Part shown: positions 19,958 to 27,883 of the stretch, piece by piece
How positions within the stretch are numbered: the first letter of the stretch is position 1
How the letters are laid out: every line of letters begins with the position of its first letter
NCBI GenBank assembly: GCA_902764545.1
Contig: CACWWC010000003.1
Coordinates: 62,001 to 126,000, forward strand
Length of the DNA stretch: 64,000 nt
Direction: 5' to 3'
DNA from: an uncultured Erysipelotrichaceae bacterium
Lineage (GTDB): Bacteria; Bacillota_I; Bacilli_A; RF39; UBA660
Made by a program: the position numbers and the translations under genes
Notes under the pieces: generated by a model
Databases searched by the model: none
The model's input: the letters and a program-made list of their open reading frames with translations, nothing else
Told to the model about the DNA's origin: nothing

Positions 19958-21342
19958 AATGGTATCTCAAAATAAAATGTAGTTCCTTTATTAATTTTAG
20001 TCTCAACTCCATACTTATAATTATGTAATTCTAATATATTTTTAACTATAGATAATCCAAGACCTGTTCCAATTAAATTTCTTTTGTGTTTCTTTTTATT
20101 TTTATAATATTTATCCCAGATATAAGGAATATCACTTTCTTTAATACCTTTTCCCGTATCAATAATCTTAATCGTTGCGGAGATAGGGGTAGAGAAAATA
20201 TCAATGTAGACAGTATTATTATCACCAGTATAATTTATTGCATTATTAATTAAATTGTAAATGACCTGCTCAATTTTTTTCTTATCAGCTTTAATAGTAA
20301 GTTTATCAATATTATGTTTAAATACAAATTTATAATTTTCTACTTCTTGATATAATTTATATTTTTTAAGTATTTCTTCACATAAACTAATTAGATCAAA
20401 TTCCGTTTGATTAAGTGTATCGATATTTGATTGCATTTTAGATAAATCTAAAATATCTTGAACAAGAATTGAAAGTCTATCTACTTCAGAAGTTATTATA
20501 TTGATATCTTCTTTTTGTTTTTCATAATTATCTGCATGAAGATCCTGAATCATTTCAGCATATGCTTTAATCATTGTAAGTGGCGTTTTAAGATCATGAG
20601 ATACATTTGCCATCAAATCTCTTCTTAAATCTTCGGTTTTACCAAGTTCTAATCGTGCGTAATTAAGTGTATCACTAAGCTCGTTTAACTCTAAAATATT
20701 ACTTTGATCATCAAATTCATGATTAAAATCACCTTCCGCAATATTTTTAGCCTGCTTATTTAGCTTAATTATAGGTAATGATAAATGTTTAGATATGAAG
20801 TAGCTCAATATAAATGATAAAATCAGTACAATTAATGTAACTATAATTAACTGTTTCTGTAAAATCTTCGTTGTAGAATCAATTGGATTAATTGAAGTAT
20901 TAATAAATGCATATCTATCATTTTTTAGTTTAATTGCATAAAACAGTGTAGTACTATCAAAATGATTATTATCAATCTCAAAAGACTCCTCATCAAGATT
21001 ACTATTTATAAATTCATTTTTATATAACAATTTATCTCTTTCATCTCTCATGCATCCCTTACCAAAAAATGTAGATTCATAAATCAGAGAGTTTCTATCG
21101 GTTATTTCAATACATACTTCTTTGTCAAAAGATAAATCATTAATAAGCTCATTAAAATTATCTGTATTTTGAATATTTACAATTTTTTTCGCAACATTTT
21201 TAATTTCATTTGTCTTTTCTTTTTTATAAAAGCTCCCTAAAAAGATAACTTGAAAAGCCCAAAGAAAAGATAAAATCAAAATAGAAAATATCAAGAAGTA
21301 TTTTAAAATATGCAAGTTCAAGCTATTCTTCTTCTTCAACAT
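19948..21342 (-). CDS. Sensor histidine kinase (PhoR/ResE class)
   Basis: A membrane histidine kinase of about 464 aa. A helix near residues 12-32 and another near 165-190 enclose an extracellular sensor of about 130 residues with two Cys. A HAMP domain follows (SKHLSLPIIKLNKQAKNIAEGD), then the dimerisation helix with phospho-His in NVSHDLKTPLTMIKAYAEM, and the ATPase: N box NLINNAINYT, G1 IDTGKGI, G2 GTGLGLSIVK. I chose the ATG at 21342, preceded by AGAGGAG, over a TTG at 21354. It overlaps the response-regulator gene by 20 bases, so the pair is coupled. Confidence 0.93.
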   Translation of the reverse strand: MLKKKNSLNLHILKYFLIFSILILSFLWAFQVIFLGSFYKKEKTNEIKNVAKKIVNIQNTDNFNELINDLSFDKEVCIEITDRNSLIYESTFFGKGCMRDERDKLLYKNEFINSNLDEESFEIDNNHFDSTTLFYAIKLKNDRYAFINTSINPIDSTTKILQKQLIIVTLIVLILSFILSYFISKHLSLPIIKLNKQAKNIAEGDFNHEFDDQSNILELNELSDTLNYARLELGKTEDLRRDLMANVSHDLKTPLTMIKAYAEMIQDLHADNYEKQKEDINIITSEVDRLSILVQDILDLSKMQSNIDTLNQTEFDLISLCEEILKKYKLYQEVENYKFVFKHNIDKLTIKADKKKIEQVIYNLINNAINYTGDNNTVYIDIFSTPISATIKIIDTGKGIKESDIPYIWDKYYKNKKKHKRNLIGTGLGLSIVKNILELHNYKYGVETKINKGTTFYFEIPLKK

Positions 21343-21991
21343 ATTTATAACCAACTCCTCTAACAGTTATTATATGATCTCGATATTTTCCAAGATTATT
21401 TCTAAGCATCTTTATATGAGTATCAACAGTTCTATCCTCACCAAAAAAATCATAGCCCCAAACTCCTGAGAGTAATTGTTCTCTAGAAATTGCAATGGAT
21501 TTATTTTTAATAAGATAAGTCAGTATTTCAAATTCTTTAGGTGTAATATTTTTGATTTTACCATCAATTTTCAAAGTATGGGCTGAATAATTTACCTCAA
21601 TCCCTTTATAAATATATACAGAAGATAAATTCATTCCAGAACGAGTTAAAACAGCTTTAATACGTGCCATAAGTTCTTTAGGAGAAAAAGGTTTAGTTAA
21701 ATAGTCATCAATTCCTAGATCAAAACCAGTTAATATATCATATTCTTCTCCTCTGGCTGATAAAACAATAGTTGGAATACGTCTTTCACTTGGAAGCTCT
21801 TTAAGCATACTAAAACCATCCATCTCTGGCATCATAATATCTAAAATCAATAAATCATATTTATTTTCTAAAAGCAAATCAAGAGCATCATGACCATTAC
21901 TAGCTTCATATACATCATATCCTGCATTACAACAATACTCTTTAATGACAGTTCTTATTAAATCCTCATCATCAACAATTAATATTTTCAC
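21323..21991 (-). CDS. OmpR/PhoP-family response regulator
   Basis: A 222-aa DNA-binding regulator: receiver with acidic DDE, phospho-acceptor Asp in LLILDIMMPEMDG, Thr/Ser in IVLSARGEEYD and Lys in TKPFSPKEL, then a winged-helix domain (ITPKEFEILTYLIKN, SREQLLSGVWGYDFFGEDRTVDTHIKMLRNNLG). I chose GTG 21991, eight bases after GAAGGAG; a TTG at 22015 lies before that site. It phospho-relays with the adjacent kinase. Direct TTCACT/TTCACA repeats in its own promoter look like a PhoP box, hinting at autoregulation and perhaps phosphate sensing, which is inference. Confidence 0.93.
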   Translation of the reverse strand: MKILIVDDEDLIRTVIKEYCCNAGYDVYEASNGHDALDLLLENKYDLLILDIMMPEMDGFSMLKELPSERRIPTIVLSARGEEYDILTGFDLGIDDYLTKPFSPKELMARIKAVLTRSGMNLSSVYIYKGIEVNYSAHTLKIDGKIKNITPKEFEILTYLIKNKSIAISREQLLSGVWGYDFFGEDRTVDTHIKMLRNNLGKYRDHIITVRGVGYKYVEEEE

Positions 21992-22016
21992 AATACTCAC
22001 TCCTTCTACTAACAAT

Positions 22017-22046
22017 ATTATACTATAATTGTGAAATATAAGTGAA
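22017..22046 (-). promoter_or_regulatory. Promoter and PhoP-box-like repeat of the two-component operon
   Basis: On the minus strand, -35 TTCACT (22046-22041), an 18-nt spacer and -10 TATAAT (22022-22017). TTCACT and TTCACA (22035-22030) are direct repeats with 5 bases between them. This is the spacing of PhoP boxes in Bacillus. Confidence 0.5.
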
Positions 22047-22047
22047 A

Positions 22048-23337
22048 TTAATTAAGATAAGTAATAACTCTATTAATAAGATAGAGAGTACTAATAATAA
22101 TATTAATAATAATAGAAAAAATATATGAGTATATTCCAAAACCTAAAAGACATAATATTATAATTACAAATATTCTAACAAAAGAACTTATAATTGAATA
22201 AATAAATATATCATGAACCATTCCCATTCCATTTAAAGTAAAACTAAAAATGCTTTGTAAATACTGTAAAACAAAAACTGGAGCAAGAATTTTTAAATAT
22301 TTATATCCCACATAACTTTTGTATAAAAATAAAAGTAAAAGTTTTCCATAGAACTCAAATATAAGAATAATGATAACACTTATAATTAATATAAATATTG
22401 AAACGCTAAGTAATCTTCTTTTGATATTATCATAACCCTTATTTAAATATTCCCGAGTTATATAGGGCATTATTGCTTGTGAAAGAGCAAGCGTAAAAAA
22501 ACTTGGAAGAAAAAGTAACGGAATAACATACCCAGTTATTATTCCATATTCTCTAACGATATATGTACTAGAAAAATTAAGTTTTAAAAGAATATTTGAT
22601 AAAATAACGGGCTCTAAAAAATAACTTAAACTACTAATTAAATTACTTACAACATTTGGAAGGCCAAGTTTAAAAGACTCATAAATATAATCTTTTCTAG
22701 GCCGCAAGTCACTAATACTAATTGATGCGTTTTTAGGCAAAAAGAATATTAAAACTATAGTAGAAGATAGCTCACTAACAATATTAGAAAGAACAAGTAT
22801 AGATACTATATACTTAATGTCAAGAAAATTAATGATTGGTAATATAAACCACATAAAAATAAGTCGAATAATATTTTCTATTATTAACGATAATGTATGA
22901 GGAAACATTTTTTCCTTCCCAAAAAAATAGCTCCTACAAATACTAGACAATGAAGTAAAGGGAATAACAAAAGCTATAGCAATTATCCCAAGACGGATGG
23001 AATTATTATGTAATAAATTATTACTTATAAAAGATGAAGAAAAAATTATAAATAAAGAAAATAAAATATTAATTAGCAGTAATATTGGAATGATTGAAAA
23101 ATACAAATTCTTGTTATTTTTATTACCTAAAGCAACAAGTCTAGATAATGCAATAGGAAGCCCAATCTGGCCAAGACTAATAAACAAAGAAAAAGTAGGT
23201 AATAGAAGCATATATAATGCAGTTCCATCAACACCCAAATTTCTTGTCATAATAATTTTAATAAACATTCCTAAAACTTTAGTTACTAATCCACCAAACA
23301 AAAGAATAACACTAGATAAAATAAATTTTCTTTTCAT
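22048..23337 (-). CDS. SpoVB/MurJ-like polysaccharide flippase family protein
   Basis: A very hydrophobic protein of about 429 aa with some 12-14 membrane helices, of the MATE-like oligosaccharide exporter superfamily. The start MKRKFILSSVILLFGGLVTKVLGM and the following RNLGVDGTALYMLLLPTFSLFISLGQIGLPIALSRLV closely follow the SpoVB pattern. SpoVB acts in spore cortex assembly, and relatives flip lipid II. I chose the ATG at 23337 by family alignment; it has no ribosome site, and a TTG at 23373 behind AGGTG would add 12 hydrophobic residues. It lies upstream of the response regulator, which has its own promoter. Confidence 0.85.
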   Translation of the reverse strand: MKRKFILSSVILLFGGLVTKVLGMFIKIIMTRNLGVDGTALYMLLLPTFSLFISLGQIGLPIALSRLVALGNKNNKNLYFSIIPILLLINILFSLFIIFSSSFISNNLLHNNSIRLGIIAIAFVIPFTSLSSICRSYFFGKEKMFPHTLSLIIENIIRLIFMWFILPIINFLDIKYIVSILVLSNIVSELSSTIVLIFFLPKNASISISDLRPRKDYIYESFKLGLPNVVSNLISSLSYFLEPVILSNILLKLNFSSTYIVREYGIITGYVIPLLFLPSFFTLALSQAIMPYITREYLNKGYDNIKRRLLSVSIFILIISVIIILIFEFYGKLLLLFLYKSYVGYKYLKILAPVFVLQYLQSIFSFTLNGMGMVHDIFIYSIISSFVRIFVIIILCLLGFGIYSYIFSIIINIIISTLYLINRVITYLN

Positions 23338-23555
23338 AGTTAATAATATGAAAAAAATAAAAAAATATATCAATACACCTAATAATATGGTATTATTATC
23401 TATAAAAGATATTTGTCGAAATATAAGTGTAAATAATGTAAATCGAACATAAGTAGATTTTTGTAAATATATTTGTAAAAAATAAAAAAAATATTTGTAT
23501 TATATTTTTAAGTAAATCAATATATGATAAACTTAAAATACAAGAGGTGAAACAA

Positions 23556-24548
23556 ATGAGTAGTTTAATTGAATTCTTAACATCGAAAGAAATAATAATA
23601 GTATATGTGATATCAGCATTATCATGTATGATATGTTTTATAATATATATAGTAGAAAAAAATAATGAAAAGTTTAGAAGAAGACACAATACTAAAGAAT
23701 TAAACAAATTAGTTGAACAGTTAAAAGATGAGTATGAAGAAGATGAAGAAACAGTAAATTATGAAAATCCTATTTTGTCTCCAATAACAGTTGATGTAAA
23801 TGAATCAGCAAATGTAGAAGAAATGTTACAAAAAACAGGGCAATTAAAAATTGTTGATTCAAAACCTCAATATAAAACAATGACAATTGAACCTAAAAAG
23901 AGCGCTAATACTATTGAAGAATTAGAATATACAACCATAGAACCAGATCAAGAAACTGCAAAATTAGAATTAAAAAAGTTAGAAGAAGAGTTGCTTAAAC
24001 AAGAACTAAATAAAAATAGCGAAAACAATACAACAAAAGTAGAGTATGAAGAACCAATTATAATAGAAGAACACAAACAAGAAGATAATAAAGCAGTAGA
24101 AAATATAAAACTAACTAACTACGAAGAGGAACAAGAAGCAAGTGCAATAATTTCACTGGATGAATTAATAAAAAAAGGAAGGGATATTTACGAAGCTAAT
24201 GAGTTAACACAATATAAAGATGAAGGGAATGAGCCTATTAGTTTGCAAGATCTTGAAAAACAAAGTAATAGACAAGCAGCAAGATACGAAGAATTATTTG
24301 ATATTGAAAACATCATAGAAAAAAGTGAAATAGCACAAGCTAAATCTGAGGCAGAATTAGATAATTCTAAAAGATTTCAAAATAGCCCAATTATATCCCC
24401 AATTTATGGAATAGAAAGCATAAACAATAAAGAACCTAATGAACTAGAACTTGAAAATACAGCCAATTATGAAAAACTAGATCAAGAAATAAAAAAGACA
24501 AATGAATTTTTAATGAGTCTTAAAGACCTACAAAATAAATTAGATTAA
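23556..24548 (+). CDS. Hypothetical acidic protein with an N-terminal membrane anchor
   Basis: A 330-aa protein. The ATG at 23556 follows AGAGGTG; a GTG at 23547 lies inside that ribosome site. One membrane helix (about residues 12-35, IIIVYVISALSCMICFIIYIV) is followed by a basic stop-transfer KFRRRH. About 290 Glu/Asn/Lys-rich residues, probably cytoplasmic and largely unstructured or coiled-coil, make up the rest. I recognise no family. The layout recalls membrane-tethered scaffold proteins, but that is not enough to assign a role. A strong terminator follows. It is divergent from the SpoVB-like gene. Confidence 0.7.
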   Translation: MSSLIEFLTSKEIIIVYVISALSCMICFIIYIVEKNNEKFRRRHNTKELNKLVEQLKDEYEEDEETVNYENPILSPITVDVNESANVEEMLQKTGQLKIVDSKPQYKTMTIEPKKSANTIEELEYTTIEPDQETAKLELKKLEEELLKQELNKNSENNTTKVEYEEPIIIEEHKQEDNKAVENIKLTNYEEEQEASAIISLDELIKKGRDIYEANELTQYKDEGNEPISLQDLEKQSNRQAARYEELFDIENIIEKSEIAQAKSEAELDNSKRFQNSPIISPIYGIESINNKEPNELELENTANYEKLDQEIKKTNEFLMSLKDLQNKLD

Positions 24549-24571
24549 CATTAGTTAATCTAATTTTGTTT
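24540..24571 (+). terminator. Strong intrinsic terminator
   Basis: TTAGATTAAC (24540-24549), loop ATTA, GTTAATCTAA (24554-24563) and a T-rich tail, overlapping the stop of the 330-aa gene. Its tail contains the -35 box of the next promoter. Confidence 0.85.
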
Positions 24572-24593
24572 ATTACTAAATGTATGTTATAAT
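24566..24593 (+). promoter_or_regulatory. Promoter of the unknown-mtaB-recD2 gene set
   Basis: TTGTTT (24566-24571), a 16-nt spacer and TATAAT (24588-24593) with an extended -10 TG. It reads into the gene at 24618. Confidence 0.6.
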
Positions 24594-24617
24594 ATCATTT
24601 GAAAAAGAGGTGTAATT

Positions 24618-25223
24618 ATGAAAAAATTATTAATTATTATAATTATCATACTAGGTATATTAATACCCAATTTATATATAAAAAGCACAGTAAAGGTTAA
24701 TCATATTGTATATATGGCATCAAATAATCAAAGTAAAACAAAAAGTATCTTTTCAAATAATGAATTAGAAATTAATAAAAAAGATATCAATTCAGAAGAT
24801 GAGTTTGTAGAATATCTAAAAGATGTATTAAATGAAATAAAAAAGACAATATCAAAAAAGAACCTAACTGAAACAGATAAAGAATTACTTAAAAATACAT
24901 TTATAGATTTTGCTGATTTTATTTTTTATGATAAAGAAATAAAAGGATATAAATTTAGGGAACTATCAATAACATCAAAAAAATCCGTTATAAAATATTT
25001 CCAAACTATTGACAATGAAATAGAAAAAGTATTCCCAAAATATAAAAAAAGTATAAAGAAAATATCAAACAAAACATATAGTAATTTAAAAAAGAAAGCA
25101 GATAAATTACTTGAAAAGTATGCAAACGAAATAAAAACAACAGCTGAAAATAAAGTAAAGAAATCTTCAAAAAGTATTTTTAGTAAAATTAAGAATGCAA
25201 TCAAGAAAGCAGTGGTTAAATGA
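24618..25223 (+). CDS. Hypothetical Lys-rich secreted or anchored protein
   Basis: A 201-aa protein with an N-terminal hydrophobic segment (residues 4-22, LLIIIIIILGILIPNLYI) that could be a signal peptide or anchor. The remainder is helical and extremely Lys-rich, especially the last 60 residues, giving a strongly basic protein. No family is recognised. AGAGGTG precedes the ATG. The stop overlaps the start of mtaB by four bases (ATGA), so the two are coupled in one operon. Confidence 0.7.
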   Translation: MKKLLIIIIIILGILIPNLYIKSTVKVNHIVYMASNNQSKTKSIFSNNELEINKKDINSEDEFVEYLKDVLNEIKKTISKKNLTETDKELLKNTFIDFADFIFYDKEIKGYKFRELSITSKKSVIKYFQTIDNEIEKVFPKYKKSIKKISNKTYSNLKKKADKLLEKYANEIKTTAENKVKKSSKSIFSKIKNAIKKAVVK

Positions 25224-26500
25224 AAACAGTAGGTATTCACACTTTAGGATGTAAAGTAAACACCTATGAATCTGAGTATATTATTAATGAATTACAAAAA
25301 AATGGTTATGAAGTTAAAGACTTTGAAGACATATGTGATGTATATATTATAAACACTTGTACTGTTACGAATAATAGTGACAGTAAATCAAGAAAGATGA
25401 TAAGACAAGCAATTAAAAGAAATCCCAAAGCATGCGTCGTTGCGATGGGGTGTTTTATTGCCTCACATATGGATTATAGAGAAAAAGGCTTAGATATTGT
25501 TTTAGCAAATAAAGATAAATCAAGAATAGTAGAATTACTTGATGACTATTTTAAAACAAAAAAAGAAATAGTAGATTTATATGAAGAAAGATTGACAGAC
25601 TTTGAAGACATGTATATTACAAATTTTCCCGGTAGAACAAGAGCATTTGTAAAAATTCAAGATGGATGTGATAATTTTTGTTCATATTGTATCATTCCAT
25701 TTGTTAGAGGAAAATGCAGAAGTAAAGATCTAAATACCGTTATTAGAGAAGTAAGTGACTTGGTAAATAATGGATATAAAGAAATTGTTTTAACAGGAAT
25801 CCATACCGGAAGTTATGGGAAGGATCTGGATACTTCATTTGCAGAATTACTTGAAGAATTAGTGAAAATTAAGGGGCTAAAAAGATTAAGAATCTCATCG
25901 ATAGAGACTACAGAATTAAACGATGATGTATTAAATGTTCTAAAAAAGTCCGAAATAATAGTAAATCACTTGCATATACCTATACAAGCTGGAAGTAATG
26001 AAATATTAAAGGCAATGAATAGAAAATATGATTTAGATTTTTTTAAATCAAAAATCAGAGAAATTAGAAAAATTAGAAAAGATATATCAATCACAACAGA
26101 TGTAATTGTTGGTTTTCCAGGAGAAACAGAAGATTTATTTAAAGAAACAATTAAAACCTGTAAAGAAATAGGTTTTTCAAAATTACATGTATTTCCATAT
26201 AGTGAGAGAAAGGGAACTAAAGCATCATATATGGATAACAAACTTGACAATAAAACAAAAAAAGATTATGCAAGAAGATTGATCGAAACATCGAAAGAAT
26301 TAGAAATAGATTACATGAAAAAATTTCTAAATAAAAAATTGGAGGTATTGATTGAGGATATAAAAGATGATTATTCCTATGGACATACAAGTAACTTTAT
26401 GCATGTAAAAATAAAAGGAAAATATAGACATAATGAATTTGTTAATGTAAGATTAAAAGAAATAGAATATCCATATATAATCGGAGAAATAGATGAATAA
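25220..26500 (+). CDS. mtaB: tRNA (t6A37) methylthiotransferase MtaB
   Basis: A 426-aa radical-SAM methylthiotransferase. It converts t6A at position 37 to ms2t6A in tRNAs that read ANN codons. The N-terminal UPF0004 domain carries GCKVNTYES, NTCTVTN and MGCF, which bind one iron-sulfur cluster. The radical-SAM cluster is CDNFCSYC near residue 153, and the TRAM domain is at the C-terminus. The start GIHTLGCKVN and the length match MtaB rather than MiaB or RimO. It overlaps the genes on both sides, by 4 and 8 bases. Confidence 0.93.
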   Translation: MKTVGIHTLGCKVNTYESEYIINELQKNGYEVKDFEDICDVYIINTCTVTNNSDSKSRKMIRQAIKRNPKACVVAMGCFIASHMDYREKGLDIVLANKDKSRIVELLDDYFKTKKEIVDLYEERLTDFEDMYITNFPGRTRAFVKIQDGCDNFCSYCIIPFVRGKCRSKDLNTVIREVSDLVNNGYKEIVLTGIHTGSYGKDLDTSFAELLEELVKIKGLKRLRISSIETTELNDDVLNVLKKSEIIVNHLHIPIQAGSNEILKAMNRKYDLDFFKSKIREIRKIRKDISITTDVIVGFPGETEDLFKETIKTCKEIGFSKLHVFPYSERKGTKASYMDNKLDNKTKKDYARRLIETSKELEIDYMKKFLNKKLEVLIEDIKDDYSYGHTSNFMHVKIKGKYRHNEFVNVRLKEIEYPYIIGEIDE

Positions 26501-27878
26501 GGGATATTTTTATAATATAATTTTTCTAGCATTTGAAAATTTAATTAAATGTGAAAATAAATATGAAGTAGATATAGATACTCTATCAGATTATAGAAAA
26601 GTAATTACTAAAAGAATCAAAGATAATCTTGATTATTGGTCAAAAAGGAAGTCTGACACTGTTAAGAATCTATTATTAGACTTTATAAAAATCAATGAAA
26701 CTATGACCAAAGAAAAAGAAAAAGAAACGCTCTCTCTATTTTTAACAAAAAATCATAAGTTGTTTGGTAGGAAAGGAAATATTATTTATCTAAAAAAGAA
26801 AGTTCCATATGAAGATATTGCAGAGGTTAGATATTTAACTAAAAATGAATCAATAAGAGATTTATTGAATTCAATATATAAAGAAGGTACATCTTTTGAA
26901 GCATATGAATCATTAAAAACTTTAAGTATTGTTAATGACGTTAAAAAAATAATAGGTGTAGAGAAAGTCATTGAAGAAACATATATAAATCCTTTAGAGG
27001 AGACAAATACACTTAAAAGTGTTGGTAATTTCTATGTAAGAGGGAAATTTTTAATCATTGCCACCAAACCATTGTACGTCATAGATGAATATTATAAAAA
27101 TATTCAAGAATACTCTATGTCCGATAATCTAGACATATGTGCTGTAGATAAACTTCTTTCTGAAAAAGTTAAAAATAGTGAGCCTTTATATATTAATAAC
27201 CCATATATCTATGATGAATTATCAAATATATTTCAAACGGCAATATTTTCGGATTCAGAACTACATTATAAATCACTAATATATTATTTCGATAATGTAT
27301 GGGATTACGTATATAAAGATGACATGGAAGACGAGGAAGAATTAGATAGTTATCTGCCAGCAGGGGAAGAAGATACCTATGACTTTACCCAAGAAGAAAG
27401 AGATTCAGATAAAGTTAATTTATTTTTTTACATAAATTATTTCTTAAAATTAAATTATTATAATAAACAAAAAAAATCTACCGATATAGAAACTACCAGA
27501 AAAAGGCTTTTATATGCACTAAATCATTTTGATAGCAATCTAGATAACAACACTCATCTTCAAGAAAAGTATGAAGAACTAACTGAAGAATTATCATATT
27601 ATGAAAGAGATGATTATAAAGATTTTTACATCATGTCAATATTATTTCTTAAAGATATGTTTTATGGAAACATAGATGAATTATCCTTGAAAAAAGCAAT
27701 CTTTATATCTTGTTATTACGATTTAACAGAAGATCACAGAATAAAAAAGTTAATTGAGAATAACAAAAAAATAAATAAAAAAAATTATAAAAATATATAT
27801 GATGCAGTAATGAATCGTAATTATGAAGCGCTCTCTATAGAAAATATAAATAAAATAAAGCAGAAGAAAAAGGAGTAA
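26493..27878 (+). CDS. Hypothetical protein between mtaB and recD2
   Basis: A 461-aa soluble, charged protein with no recognised domain. It is mainly alpha-helical in composition, with an Asp/Glu-rich linker near residues 275-310 (KDDMEDEEELDSYLP...QEERDSD). Its start overlaps mtaB by 8 bases and recD2 follows 5 bases later, so it is firmly inside this operon. The C-terminal helices are Lys/Asn-rich. The operon position suggests a link to nucleic acids, but nothing in the sequence shows it. Confidence 0.7.
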   Translation: MNKGYFYNIIFLAFENLIKCENKYEVDIDTLSDYRKVITKRIKDNLDYWSKRKSDTVKNLLLDFIKINETMTKEKEKETLSLFLTKNHKLFGRKGNIIYLKKKVPYEDIAEVRYLTKNESIRDLLNSIYKEGTSFEAYESLKTLSIVNDVKKIIGVEKVIEETYINPLEETNTLKSVGNFYVRGKFLIIATKPLYVIDEYYKNIQEYSMSDNLDICAVDKLLSEKVKNSEPLYINNPYIYDELSNIFQTAIFSDSELHYKSLIYYFDNVWDYVYKDDMEDEEELDSYLPAGEEDTYDFTQEERDSDKVNLFFYINYFLKLNYYNKQKKSTDIETTRKRLLYALNHFDSNLDNNTHLQEKYEELTEELSYYERDDYKDFYIMSILFLKDMFYGNIDELSLKKAIFISCYYDLTEDHRIKKLIENNKKINKKNYKNIYDAVMNRNYEALSIENINKIKQKKKE

Positions 27879-27883
27879 TTTAT

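Noticed and set aside
23556-23707. Minus-strand frame overlapping the 330-aa gene
   Set aside because: A shadow frame without a ribosome site or family match.
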